In this document: piece after piece, positions 1 to 7,361 of the stretch
Layout of the letters: the number at the start of each line of letters is the position of its first letter
How positions within the stretch are numbered: the stretch's first letter is position 1
Origin: a virus
Strand: one strand, 5' to 3'
DNA: 32,041 nucleotides
Virus record (IMG/VR): IMGVR_UViG_3300031658_000058
Coordinates: 1-32,041 of that record
Notes under the pieces: model-generated
Databases searched by the model: none
Told to the model about the DNA's origin: nothing
What the model saw: the letters and a program-made list of their open reading frames with translations, nothing else
Translations under genes and position numbers: made by a program

Positions 1-348
1 TTTAGCTATTCCTCTTCCTGGAGTCCCTAGATTAACCGGGGTGTTACCTGTTTTAGCAGCTACTTTGCTTATCCAGATGTTTTTTTCATGATGACCTGTA
101 CCGTATGTGTGGCTACAACCTAAGAATAAATCAACTTTTAACTTTTTATCTTGGGTAAAGAGTACAGGGGTGCGGAATATAGCACCGTCATGTTCAGTTC
201 CTTGATTTATAGTGTACTCAATTGGGTTATCTTTGTAAATTTGAAAGAATTCTGGGAATTTCTTATAGTGAACATTAAATAATTCCTCATCATCGTAACT
301 ATCGTAGTTACTTGTCTTTGTTCTCCTTTGCTTTATTACTTTTTTCAT
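1..348 (-). CDS. SGNH/GDSL-hydrolase-like protein, N-terminal part (runs off the left edge)
   Basis: This minus-strand gene starts at 348 and stays open to base 1, giving 116 codons. Its ATG overlaps the TGA of the upstream gene (ATGA overlap, 345-348), so the two are probably translated together. The protein aligns over its whole visible length with that neighbour: both have DDEELF, FPE, YKD-PIEY, KKLKVD-FLGCSHT-GTGH and VNLG-PGRG-AK. GCSHT matches SGNH block I (nucleophile Ser) and NLG matches block II (Gly). The Asp/His block V would lie outside the window. I infer a hydrolase fold, perhaps an esterase acting on surface glycans; the substrate is unknown. There is no signal peptide. The fold call is moderate; that the gene is real is clear from the paralogy. 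Confidence 0.75.
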   Translation of the reverse strand, partial: MKKVIKQRRTKTSNYDSYDDEELFNVHYKKFPEFFQIYKDNPIEYTINQGTEHDGAIFRTPVLFTQDKKLKVDLFLGCSHTYGTGHHEKNIWISKVAAKTGNTPVNLGTPGRGIAK

Positions 349-1256
349 CTTCTACGGCGCTCTGTATTGGTATTAAACATATCTAGACCTTCAATTCCAT
401 TGGGTTCATGCCTTAAACACTTCTCTATGTAACCGTCTTTGTGTTTTTCTATATTATTTAAAAATAGTTTACCTATAATTCTTTGGGTTTGTACTGTGAA
501 GTGCGCAACATCTCTTGCTAAAGTAACATGCTTCATAAGCTTTGGAGCGGGCATGCTCTCTGCTGCACGTATATTTATATGTCCTGGTAGTTTAGAGGGT
601 TTAAAAGTTATTCCTAATAGATCTGAGTTCCATTTGTTATACGGTACTGAATTAAGATGGTAATATCTAATATTCTCTTTCTTACACACTCCAGCAATTG
701 CATTAACATGTAAGTTGTGATGGTATCTCATGTACTCTATTGAGGTCATTGTAAGATTCCTATATTTTTCATTCCATGGAACACGGTGTATGTCCTCACC
801 GGGATCAAATACAGGGTTCCACATACAGTCTGACCATTCTGGTTGGGCAGTTATGTAGTCATATCGAGAATAAATATTCTGATAATGAAATACATTTTGA
901 ATATCCCATAGATGTAAGTGTTCCAGTAGGTTAAAATACGATTTAGCCACTCCTCTTCCTGGAGATCCTAAGTTTACTTGAGCATTACCTGTTAAGTTAC
1001 TTACGCCCTGTATCCATATATTCTCTGCATAGTGACCTGTTCCAGCGGTATGACTACATCCTAAGAATATATCAACCTTTAGTTTCTTATTTTCTACAAG
1101 CGGAACAGAGTGACGGAAATGGCGACGGTTTAATAAGTATTCAATTGGTCTATCTTTATATAGTTGTAATTGCTCAGGAAAGTTCCTGTAGTTATACTCA
1201 AATAATTCCTCATCATCAGAAGGCCACCAATCAAATTTCTCTATATTCTCACTCAT
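345..1256 (-). CDS. SGNH/GDSL-hydrolase-like protein
   Basis: This 303-aa protein shows the spaced motifs of SGNH hydrolases: FLGCSHT at about 64-70 with the presumed nucleophile Ser68, NLGSPG at 95-100 (block II), and ARDVAH at 247-252, where Asp249 and His252 form the DxxH block V dyad. Block III (Asn) is less clear, perhaps near Asn127. The family includes esterases and acyl hydrolases; phage members often modify host surface polysaccharide, but that role is inference here. It is the left-hand neighbour's paralog and overlaps it by four bases. It diverges from the plus-strand gene next door, with only a few tens of bases between starts, so promoters for both must share that gap. The start is the ATG at 1256, with no Shine-Dalgarno. 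Confidence 0.75.
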   Translation of the reverse strand: MSENIEKFDWWPSDDEELFEYNYRNFPEQLQLYKDRPIEYLLNRRHFRHSVPLVENKKLKVDIFLGCSHTAGTGHYAENIWIQGVSNLTGNAQVNLGSPGRGVAKSYFNLLEHLHLWDIQNVFHYQNIYSRYDYITAQPEWSDCMWNPVFDPGEDIHRVPWNEKYRNLTMTSIEYMRYHHNLHVNAIAGVCKKENIRYYHLNSVPYNKWNSDLLGITFKPSKLPGHINIRAAESMPAPKLMKHVTLARDVAHFTVQTQRIIGKLFLNNIEKHKDGYIEKCLRHEPNGIEGLDMFNTNTERRRR

Positions 1257-1269
1257 ATCTCAATATATG

Positions 1270-1279
1270 AACTATTTAT
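1270..1279 (+). promoter_or_regulatory. AACTATTTAT motif, candidate late-promoter element
   Basis: AACTATTTAT is followed by TAAAG and then the ATG at 1285. The same element lies just after stop codons and just before starts at 4554, 7362, 29632 and 30705. Read on the minus strand it is ATAAATAGTT, close to the T4 late core TATAAATA, so it could also serve the divergent gene starting at 1256. It is A/T-only apart from one base, and this is an AT-rich genome, so chance matches are possible. Confidence 0.35.
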
Positions 1280-1284
1280 TAAAG

Positions 1285-1734
1285 ATGCAAGAGATAAACA
1301 AAAATAATTTATTTTCAATCTTCGAACAAGGTGATGAAGAGGTACTAGTGAGAGCAGGTCATAAAGATCAGTTAGAGAATCCTTTTGTATTACTTGGAAT
1401 GGTTGTTTCTGGTTTATCTAATTATGGTTTAATGGATATTATGTATATGAGACAGCATCCTGAGGAGTATCAGAATGTTAGAGCTACTGTAAAATATAAG
1501 TACTTTAATAAACTATACCGTTACTTATGTAAGATTGATACAGATAAATTTGATCCTAAGTACACGGTGGGTGAGGATTACAACCTAAGTGAGGGTTTTT
1601 TAGCTTTAGATGGGTTAAGGATTTACTATGAATCTATTGAGCAGTATGAAAAGTGTGCTGTTGTCAAGAGCTATCTAGATCATATTGCTGACCAAACCTT
1701 ACTTCCTTCAGAAATATCTAGATTAATACGTTAA
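1285..1734 (+). CDS. Hypothetical protein
   Basis: I do not recognise this soluble protein of about 149 aa. It has no signal peptide, membrane segment or metal motif, and a mixed charged composition with many Tyr and Leu. I chose the ATG at 1285 because the recurrent AACTATTTAT element lies immediately upstream, between the two possible starts. The earlier ATG at 1267 would add six residues (MNYLLK) and put that element inside the gene; it cannot be excluded. It begins just right of the divergent hydrolase pair and is followed by a gene with its own promoter-like block, so it may be transcribed alone. Confidence 0.7.
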   Translation: MQEINKNNLFSIFEQGDEEVLVRAGHKDQLENPFVLLGMVVSGLSNYGLMDIMYMRQHPEEYQNVRATVKYKYFNKLYRYLCKIDTDKFDPKYTVGEDYNLSEGFLALDGLRIYYESIEQYEKCAVVKSYLDHIADQTLLPSEISRLIR

Positions 1735-1766
1735 ATAACTGTTAAAATAGTTGCTTGTCCGAGTTT

Positions 1767-1791
1767 TTCTTCTTATATTAAGGTATAATAT
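1767..1791 (+). promoter_or_regulatory. Putative early/middle promoter (copy 1)
   Basis: The 25 bases differ at only two positions (7 and 25) from the block at 2032-2056, and the block at 22984-23008 is related. All three lie directly upstream of gene starts. The element contains TTCTTCTTATATTAAGG and TATAAT at 1784-1789. TTG at 1755-1757 could be an upstream box. It can be read as a sigma70-like -10 (TATAAT) or as a Bacteroidetes-type -7 box (TAnnTTTG-like TATATTAA). The repeat in gene-upstream positions is the evidence; the exact boxes are inferred. Confidence 0.5.
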
Positions 1792-1805
1792 TAAAAATAA
1801 AGGTT

Positions 1806-1988
1806 ATGATGATTAAAGACTTAAGAGAAGGTAGTAAATTCCAAATGGAAGGTTTAAATACTAACGGTGACATTGTTCAATGTGATGCTACGTTTATTAG
1901 ATATCATGGAATGAATAAGTACGTTATTGAATCCGATGGTATAACTATACTATACGATGGTGAGCAAAAAATTACTAAAGCATATTAA
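1806..1988 (+). CDS. Small hypothetical protein (60 aa)
   Basis: This small acidic protein has no recognised domain. Its composition (short strands with GD, DG and YV turns) suggests a small beta-rich fold; that is inference. Its reality is supported by its position directly behind a repeated promoter-like block. It also shares a leader with the next gene: the 17 bases around both starts (AAAAATAAAGGTTATGA) are identical. The ATG at 1806 is followed at once by another at 1809; I chose the first because it matches the spacing of the shared leader. Small early genes with their own promoters are typical of phage host-takeover regions, but no function can be assigned. Confidence 0.65.
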   Translation: MMIKDLREGSKFQMEGLNTNGDIVQCDATFIRYHGMNKYVIESDGITILYDGEQKITKAY

Positions 1989-2031
1989 TTTAAAGTAAAA
2001 TAACTTAGTTACTCTCCGGTTATATGAGATA

Positions 2032-2056
2032 TTCTTCGTATATTAAGGTATAATAA
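2032..2056 (+). promoter_or_regulatory. Putative early/middle promoter (copy 2)
   Basis: This block differs at two of 25 positions from the one at 1767-1791 (TTCTTCGTATATTAAGG with TATAAT at 2049-2054). It lies 20 bases before the lipoprotein start. The leader AAAAATAAAGGTTATGA at 2063-2079 also matches the copy before the 60-aa gene exactly, so the unit repeated is promoter plus leader. Functional assignment is inferred. Confidence 0.5.
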
Positions 2057-2075
2057 ATTAATAAAAATAAAGGTT

Positions 2076-2666
2076 ATGAAAAATTTATCAATATTACTCT
2101 TAGTATTAGCTATAACGGGATGTACTGCGGAAGATTTATATCCGGATACATGCCCTGGAGGATGCGATGCACAAATGATTTTTAGTCAAACTAAAGATTC
2201 AAATGGATACTACCATGTACCGTTAGATTGGACTGGAGAATATTTACCCTACTTCTTTGTAGATGTAGTTGCATCTGAGGTTGATGAACTATATAAGTAT
2301 AATGAAGAATCAGTTGTAGAGGCTAGATTCGATAGTGATACTAGTTGGAAGATAGGTGATAGCCTAGTAATTAAACAAGCCTACTATACTCCTTTTGGTA
2401 ATTACACATCTACAGGCTTACCTTTACCAGCAGTGTGGACAGACATTACTTTAACTCAGTATGAAGGTGAGGTTATTAATATAGCTCAACCAACAGGTTT
2501 ATATTTTAATGATAGTTCCGGAGAGTTAAGATCAAGACGGTACTTAGGCCCGTTTATTCCAGAGATGATAGGTGATACTATTAATGTTTATATGAGAGTT
2601 TATTGGGATGCAGGAGACCACTCTACACTAAAAGATACTTATATTGAAAAATTTATTGTAGAATAG
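2076..2666 (+). CDS. Putative phage-encoded lipoprotein
   Basis: The protein has 196 aa. The N-terminus is a short lipoprotein signal: Lys2, a hydrophobic run at 4-14 and the lipobox I-T-G-C with Cys16 as the lipidation site. The mature part is acidic and aromatic, with a Cys26/Cys30 pair (CPGGC) and a probable all-beta body; no domain is recognised. Being exported and membrane-anchored, it would act in the host envelope. Known phage lipoproteins of this kind often block receptors or superinfection, but that role is only an inference. It has its own promoter-like block and shared leader upstream and is followed by the AT-rich non-coding region, so it may be the end of a short transcript. Confidence 0.72.
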   Translation: MKNLSILLLVLAITGCTAEDLYPDTCPGGCDAQMIFSQTKDSNGYYHVPLDWTGEYLPYFFVDVVASEVDELYKYNEESVVEARFDSDTSWKIGDSLVIKQAYYTPFGNYTSTGLPLPAVWTDITLTQYEGEVINIAQPTGLYFNDSSGELRSRRYLGPFIPEMIGDTINVYMRVYWDAGDHSTLKDTYIEKFIVE

Positions 2667-2700
2667 TTGCCATTCTGCTCTAGAAGTATTATCTTAAAGA

Positions 2701-2819
2701 TATATTAAATAATATATAAGATATAATAATATAAATAATTAACTTAATAAGTAATATAAATATATAAGTATATAAATATATATATATAATATAATAATAA
2801 TTAAATAAATAACTAATAT
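2701..2819 (+). other. Non-coding block of about 96% A+T
   Basis: Only five G or C bases occur in 119 (2720, 2743, 2751, 2768, 2813). It is made of short irregular TA/TAA runs (TATATA, AATATA, TAATAA) rather than a clean tandem repeat. It sits between the lipoprotein stop at 2666 and the HD-hydrolase ATG at 2820. It could be an easily unwound element (replication origin or recombination site) or an extended promoter region with an UP-like element. The sequence shows only the composition. Confidence 0.6.
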
Positions 2820-3554
2820 ATGTCTTTAACAGCAGAAAAAATAGCCACAAACTATGAAAAGCATTTAAAAATTGTAGATACCTACATAACCGATCGAAAA
2901 GATCAAGTGCTAGCCTTACTTTCTTCGCTAGAAGATACTTACGTAATGGCACCTGCTAGTGGAAAGTCTTGGTACCATAATGCTTTTGCAGGAGGATACG
3001 TAGACCATGTTAATAGAGTTGTACAATATGCAGTTAAACAGTCTAGAATGTATGAGGATATGGGAGGAACTGTTGACTATACTGAAGAGGAATTAGTTTT
3101 TGCAGCTTTATTTCACGATTTAGGTAAGATAGGAGATGGAATAGCACCTAACTATATACCCCAGACAGATAAATGGAGACAAGATAAACTATCAGAAATG
3201 TATACTAACAACTCAGACTTGGATTTTATGCTAATTCCAGATAGATCTTTATATATTTTACAGAATAATGGCATAAAAGTTACCCAAAAGGAGTTTTTAG
3301 CCATCAGATGTCACGATGGAGTGTTTGATGAAGCAAATAAAGCTTATTTCTTCAGTTATCAAGAAGGATCTAGACAAAAGACATCTATTATATCAGTTTT
3401 ACATTCAGCAGACTTTTTAGCTTCTAAAGTAGAATACGATATGTGGAAGAGAGAAGGCGGAACTTCTGTTCCTAAATCTAAAAAAGTTACATCTCTTACA
3501 GGAAGACCAGTTAAATCTTCAGAGGGTTTAAATAATATGTTAAAAAATCTATAA
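2820..3554 (+). CDS. HD-domain phosphohydrolase
   Basis: The protein has 244 aa. The metal-binding pattern of the HD superfamily is visible: His63 (VDHVNRV), His99-Asp100 (FHDLGKIGD), His165 (RCHDG) and Asp198 (HSADFLA). Such enzymes hydrolyse phosphoesters of nucleotides or cyclic nucleotides. In a phage this could be dNTP or alarmone/cyclic-nucleotide turnover, including counter-defence, but the substrate cannot be read from sequence. It is the first gene after the AT-rich block and stands seven bases before a small membrane protein and the sigma factor, so it is probably co-transcribed with them. The start ATG has only A/T upstream. Confidence 0.8.
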   Translation: MSLTAEKIATNYEKHLKIVDTYITDRKDQVLALLSSLEDTYVMAPASGKSWYHNAFAGGYVDHVNRVVQYAVKQSRMYEDMGGTVDYTEEELVFAALFHDLGKIGDGIAPNYIPQTDKWRQDKLSEMYTNNSDLDFMLIPDRSLYILQNNGIKVTQKEFLAIRCHDGVFDEANKAYFFSYQEGSRQKTSIISVLHSADFLASKVEYDMWKREGGTSVPKSKKVTSLTGRPVKSSEGLNNMLKNL

Positions 3555-3560
3555 TTTACT

Positions 3561-3875
3561 ATGACTATTACAGCCTTATACATTATTTCCGGAGTATTAG
3601 TTGCCTTTTTACTATTTTTAGTTTATATTGTATATAATCTACTAATAAAGGTAGAGAAGTATGAAGATGTAACCGTAGATCAAACACAATATTTACAAAG
3701 AGTCTCGGAGTTAATAAGAGATTCGAAAATGCACCTACAGAAGCTAGATGAGAAAGGGGTTTTTCAAAGCGATGATGAGGTCGGTTATTTTTTTAATACA
3801 ATGAAAAAAGTACAAGACGAGCTCAACACATACATGCTCCCAGAAAATTATGGCAAGAAAGAAAGCGAAAGCTAA
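3561..3875 (+). CDS. Small membrane-anchored hypothetical protein
   Basis: The protein has 104 aa. One strongly hydrophobic segment at residues 4-28 is followed directly by a charged, probably helical/coiled domain (KVEKYEDVTVDQ and on). This fits a type-I/III single-pass inner-membrane protein with a cytoplasmic helix, or an uncleaved signal anchor. No catalytic motif is seen. Its last 26 bases overlap the start of the sigma factor gene in another frame. That tight coupling between a membrane protein and a transcription factor is retained in an otherwise compact operon. Function is unknown. Confidence 0.72.
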   Translation: MTITALYIISGVLVAFLLFLVYIVYNLLIKVEKYEDVTVDQTQYLQRVSELIRDSKMHLQKLDEKGVFQSDDEVGYFFNTMKKVQDELNTYMLPENYGKKESES

Positions 3876-4554
3876 TTATTTTACTTCTGAAACAGAGGAA
3901 TATATAAAAAAATATAACGTATCGACTGACCACGTCTATCGAGCTAAGATATTTACAGATCACATTTACCTTCCATTCTACAAACTATCAGAGAACATTA
4001 TACATACCTTTAAGTTCTACTATACAGATGTAGAAAAGATAGAAGACTTAAAGCATGAACTAGTTTCTGTTCTGCTAGAAGAAAAGATTATGAAGTTTGA
4101 CCCAGATAATGGAGCAAAAGCATATTCATACTTTGGTACAATTGTAAAGAGGTGGTTAATTAACTACAATAATAAGAATTATAAATCTTTAAAACAGTTC
4201 GGATCATTCTCAGATTTTGAAGATAGCTATCTAGACGGTGGAGAAGTTAAAATCTCCGAGGGTATAACTCTTTCTGATTTCATGAATAGGTGGGTTGATC
4301 AATGTTATGAGAACTTAGAAGAAATGTTTAAGAAAGATAATGAAATTAAAATAGCAGATGCTGTATTAACTTTATTCAGAACAAGAACAGACTTAGAGAT
4401 TTTTAAAAAGAAAGCTCTTTACATATACATTAGAGAGATGACTGATTGTGATACACCTAATTTAACTAAGGTGGTTACGGTACTCAAAGAAGACTTTAAA
4501 GGAAAGTATCAAAAACTATATGATCGAGGTTTAATCTCAAATAAAGCTTTGTAA
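3850..4554 (+). CDS. Late-transcription sigma factor, T4 gp55-like
   Basis: The protein has 234 aa. The segment at about 83-116 (FDPDNGAKAYSYFGTIVKRW followed by Asn/Lys-rich residues) matches sigma region 2. In gp55-like factors an 'A-x-x-Y-x-x-x-I-x-R' helix is followed by a basic patch for -10 recognition and DNA melting. An acidic helix before it (about 60-80) would correspond to the core-binding part. Length is close to gp55-family proteins. It would direct host RNA polymerase to late promoters, and it sits immediately upstream of the structural module. A repeated AACTATTTAT motif follows its stop codon and is a candidate target. It overlaps the preceding gene by 26 bases. The identification rests on motif and context, not on a search. 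Confidence 0.68.
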   Translation: MARKKAKANYFTSETEEYIKKYNVSTDHVYRAKIFTDHIYLPFYKLSENIIHTFKFYYTDVEKIEDLKHELVSVLLEEKIMKFDPDNGAKAYSYFGTIVKRWLINYNNKNYKSLKQFGSFSDFEDSYLDGGEVKISEGITLSDFMNRWVDQCYENLEEMFKKDNEIKIADAVLTLFRTRTDLEIFKKKALYIYIREMTDCDTPNLTKVVTVLKEDFKGKYQKLYDRGLISNKAL

Positions 4555-4563
4555 ACTATTTAT
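4554..4563 (+). promoter_or_regulatory. AACTATTTAT motif, candidate late promoter at the start of the structural module
   Basis: The motif begins on the last base of the sigma factor's TAA and is followed by AATAAAAATATAG and the ATG at 4581. The same ten bases occur at 1270, 7362 and 30705, and nine of them at 29632. This copy heads the long structural gene run, where a late promoter is expected. It resembles, but does not equal, the T4 late core TATAAATA. Confidence 0.42.
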
Positions 4564-4580
4564 AATAAAAATATAGTAAC

Positions 4581-4964
4581 ATGAGTTTAGATAAAGAAAT
4601 ATTTAAAGGCAAAACTCTGTCTGATCTTTTCGGTGAAATATACGATAACTCAAAGGAAACAAAAGGCCAGGTTAAGTCTTTAATTAACGAACTAAAGCCA
4701 CTTATAGAGAACATAGGTGATGCTACCCTTATTGTACCTATGATTAAAGAGTACATGGATATTGGAGTTAGGAACGACGATGCATTAATCAAGCTAGCCA
4801 CAATTATTCAACGTTTAGAAGCTACGATAGCTAAAGGAGAAGGAGGAGACTTTGATTTCGGGGACTTACAGGACCTATTAGAGGAATCAGTTCAAACCGA
4901 TAAAGAATTAGAAGCTGCTAAAGCTGCTAAATCAGATAAAGAAGATCTAGAAGAAGATGTTTAA
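4581..4964 (+). CDS. Hypothetical protein at head of structural module
   Basis: This 127-aa protein is probably all helical, with an acidic C-terminus (EEDV). The N-terminal two-thirds carries a helix-rich domain (ELKPLIENIGDATLIVPMIK, then a segment with DDALIKLAT), and a Gly/Asp stretch at about 95-105 leads to a charged tail. I recall similar proteins from uncultured marine myovirus genomes beside tail genes, but know no function for them. Its last eight bases overlap the spike gene, so it is likely translationally coupled to it. That position suggests a chaperone or small baseplate component; this is inference. Confidence 0.7.
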   Translation: MSLDKEIFKGKTLSDLFGEIYDNSKETKGQVKSLINELKPLIENIGDATLIVPMIKEYMDIGVRNDDALIKLATIIQRLEATIAKGEGGDFDFGDLQDLLEESVQTDKELEAAKAAKSDKEDLEEDV

Positions 4965-6090
4965 AAGAAGTTCAACAGGTTCTGGCGGAGGGCAGTCATC
5001 TGGTAAAGTATCAGGAGCACGGTTTGGCCGTGTAATTGACGTTATATTAGATGCATTTCACCCTGAGTACGAAAACCAAGGATCTAGTGATGCACTTAAT
5101 GGTGTCTTTTATAGAGAGATAGGAGAGGATAGAGTAGAAGATGAAGACACTACTTTTAGTTTTGCCGCTTGCGGTATTTCTGAATTTAAAAAAATACCTC
5201 TTAAAAATGAAATTATAAGATTAGAGCAACTGCCAATTGGTAATTCAACTGGACCCTCTGATACTAAAACATACTGGACTGCTGTAGTAGGTGTTTGGAA
5301 CTCTCCACACCATAACGCTAAACCAGATACAATTCAAAACGAAGAAGGTTCAGAGGTAGACTTAGGAGAATACTTTGCTGAATCAGATAAAATACCACCA
5401 ATACAAACCTTTCCAGGAGACGTTATAATGGAATCCAGATGGGGTTCTTCTCTTAGATTAGGAGGCTCAAAGTTTGACTCTAATGAGTTTACTGATGATA
5501 GTAATGACGGACTACCTTATGTACTGCTGAGTAACGGATGGGATGAACCAGAAAACGGAGTAGATCCAGTTATAGAGAATATAGATAAAGACCCTAATAC
5601 TATAGCAATGGGAGCAGATCATACATTTGCACTAACCCAAGCTAATGATAAGCGTGACGCTTTTGAAGAAGAGCCGGATAAAGCGGATACATTTAAAGGT
5701 AATCAAGTAATAATTAATGCTGGTAGGTTATTTTTTAACGCTAAAGAAGAGGGAGTTTTTCTTTCTGCAGTAGAAGGAATAGGTATAAACGGTAAGCATG
5801 TTGGAATAGATGGAGAAGACTATATAGGCTTAGACGCTAAAAAAATATATTTAGGAACAGATGCTTTTAAAGAAAAAGAACCTGTACTATTAGGTCAAAC
5901 ATCTACAGATTGGCTAGATGATTTTATATCCCAATTTGAAACAGTAGTAAAAGGTTTAGCTACATTACCACCAGCTCCACCAGCAGCAGTTGCTAAATTA
6001 ATCGCAACTGGTAACTCAGTACTACCTCTACTACCAAAATTAAAAAGCTTGTTAAAATCGCTACACTCTAAAAAAACATTTGTTGAATAA
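4957..6090 (+). CDS. Baseplate hub/spike protein, gp5-like OB-fold
   Basis: The protein has 377 aa. After a Ser/Gly-rich N-terminus (1-20) comes ARFGRVIDVILDAFHPEYEN with an interrupted beta-barrel pattern (about 21-110) that fits the OB-fold of gp5/VgrG-type spike proteins. GDVIMESRWGSSLRLGG (154-170) is the box I associate with these marine gp5-like proteins. The C-terminal third has regular short strands (VIINAGRLFF, GVFLSAVEGIGI, KIYLG, PVLLGQ), consistent with a beta-helical needle. An Ala/Pro-rich and helical tail ends it. No lysozyme domain, present in T4 gp5, is visible. It would form part of the membrane-piercing tip. Its stop codon overlaps the next start by one base. Confidence 0.66.
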   Translation: MFKRSSTGSGGGQSSGKVSGARFGRVIDVILDAFHPEYENQGSSDALNGVFYREIGEDRVEDEDTTFSFAACGISEFKKIPLKNEIIRLEQLPIGNSTGPSDTKTYWTAVVGVWNSPHHNAKPDTIQNEEGSEVDLGEYFAESDKIPPIQTFPGDVIMESRWGSSLRLGGSKFDSNEFTDDSNDGLPYVLLSNGWDEPENGVDPVIENIDKDPNTIAMGADHTFALTQANDKRDAFEEEPDKADTFKGNQVIINAGRLFFNAKEEGVFLSAVEGIGINGKHVGIDGEDYIGLDAKKIYLGTDAFKEKEPVLLGQTSTDWLDDFISQFETVVKGLATLPPAPPAAVAKLIATGNSVLPLLPKLKSLLKSLHSKKTFVE

Positions 6091-7358
6091 TGCCATACGT
6101 TAATATACCAGAATCGAAACTAGCCGGTGGAATTGCCTTAATTGTAGGTAAACTCCAAGGCACCGCTTTAGCCGGTATATTAAAACTTTCAACTAATATA
6201 GTTAATAAGTTAAATAGAAAAGGCTGTCCAACTAAAAACGAAATGAACAGAACAAGAGGAAAGCTAAATCAAGCTCTCTCTACTCTGAAAAAAGCTGATA
6301 GCTCTATAAGTAAGTTTAAATCTATACCCGGTAAACTAAAAGGACCGCTAAGCGGGTTAAAAGCTGCATATAAATTAATACTAGCAATACCATTACCACA
6401 GGGTATAGGTATACCTCCAGGTCCAGCAGGGGGTCTAATAATAGGTCTACCAGTTAATGTAACAACTAAGTATGCAGATACAATGCACTTAGTGAAAGAG
6501 TTTATATCTCAAATTTCTGAACAGGTAGAAGGAATTACAGCTGCATTAGAGGTTCCAACAGGAGCACTTAAGTCACTTGATAGAAACTTAGCATCAGCAG
6601 ATGCAGTATGTAAATCATGTGAAGTAGAGATAGCTTTAAGAGAGCAAATGGCGAAAGGAAATTTAAACGGTAAAGAATTAGCTGATTTAGGTCTTTATAA
6701 TGAAGATAATGATGAATTAATTTTCTCTACATTAGGTCCGAGATTACTAGCAGGAGTATCGAATGACGATATAGATATAGGTCAAAACAAAAACTCCTCT
6801 GCTAACAAATCTATATCTGATAAAAACAAGAAAGGTAACTGGTTAGGCGCTCCTGATCATTTAGGACAGGAATATTGCGAAGGAGATGTTGTCTCATATA
6901 AAGAAGCACTCTGGGTAAATATCGGACCCGGCTGCCATCGCCCTGATATAAGTGGTAAAAAAGATATCGGCCCACCTGGGATAGGTCCTTGGATAAAGTT
7001 AGAGGATTCTGTAAGTCAGGCAAACTTATTACTGTTAAACAGTCTAAAGGGATTAGAAGACAGTAATATAGACGATAGCACTAAAAAAGAAATTAAAGCC
7101 TTTATTGACACCTTTAAAGTACTTGGAGAGAAAGATAGTCTAAACAATTCAGACTACTATCACTCCGGACCAAATGGTGAAGTATACCTATTAGAAATAC
7201 AAGAAGACCCAAACTCACCACCTATAGCACCTCTACGCTTTGCAGTAGCTAAAGATAAAGAGGGAGTAGTGGTATTAAAGGGGTTAAAATCATTCGCTTC
7301 TAAGCCGGAAGTGCTTTTAGCGGAAATTAAATTCAGAATAGACAATCAACTTCCATAA
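6090..7358 (+). CDS. Structural protein with helical N-terminus and CBM5/12-like insert
   Basis: The protein has 422 aa. Residues 1-100 are Lys-rich and helical; 100-125 are Pro/Gly-rich and hydrophobic (GIGIPPGPAGGLIIGLP). Two close cysteines (174, 177) form a CxxC-like pair. Residues about 250-305 resemble a chitin-binding CBM5/12 module: Trp251, then Y-C-E-G-D-V-V-S-Y (262-270), Trp275 and a closing PW at 300-301. Such modules bind polysaccharides, so a tail-tip protein with one could touch cell-surface glycan. It follows the spike gene with a one-base overlap and precedes gp25, which suggests a baseplate part. The CBM call rests on aromatic spacing only. Confidence 0.6.
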   Translation: MPYVNIPESKLAGGIALIVGKLQGTALAGILKLSTNIVNKLNRKGCPTKNEMNRTRGKLNQALSTLKKADSSISKFKSIPGKLKGPLSGLKAAYKLILAIPLPQGIGIPPGPAGGLIIGLPVNVTTKYADTMHLVKEFISQISEQVEGITAALEVPTGALKSLDRNLASADAVCKSCEVEIALREQMAKGNLNGKELADLGLYNEDNDELIFSTLGPRLLAGVSNDDIDIGQNKNSSANKSISDKNKKGNWLGAPDHLGQEYCEGDVVSYKEALWVNIGPGCHRPDISGKKDIGPPGIGPWIKLEDSVSQANLLLLNSLKGLEDSNIDDSTKKEIKAFIDTFKVLGEKDSLNNSDYYHSGPNGEVYLLEIQEDPNSPPIAPLRFAVAKDKEGVVVLKGLKSFASKPEVLLAEIKFRIDNQLP

Positions 7359-7361
7359 CTA

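Noticed and set aside
439-663. Plus-strand 74-codon frame opposite the SGNH-like gene
   Set aside because: The minus-strand gene has conserved motifs and a paralog; the plus frame has neither.
1737-1752. AACT...AGTT inverted repeat after the 1285-1734 gene as terminator
   Set aside because: Only four-base arms and an eight-base loop; too weak, and expected by chance at this composition.
2001-2011. TAACTTAGTTA palindrome before the second promoter block as an operator
   Set aside because: Short and not repeated at the other promoter copies.
2689-2952. 87-codon minus-strand frame over the AT-rich block
   Set aside because: The Ile/Tyr/Leu run is what any 96% A+T sequence yields, and its first part opposes the HD-hydrolase gene.
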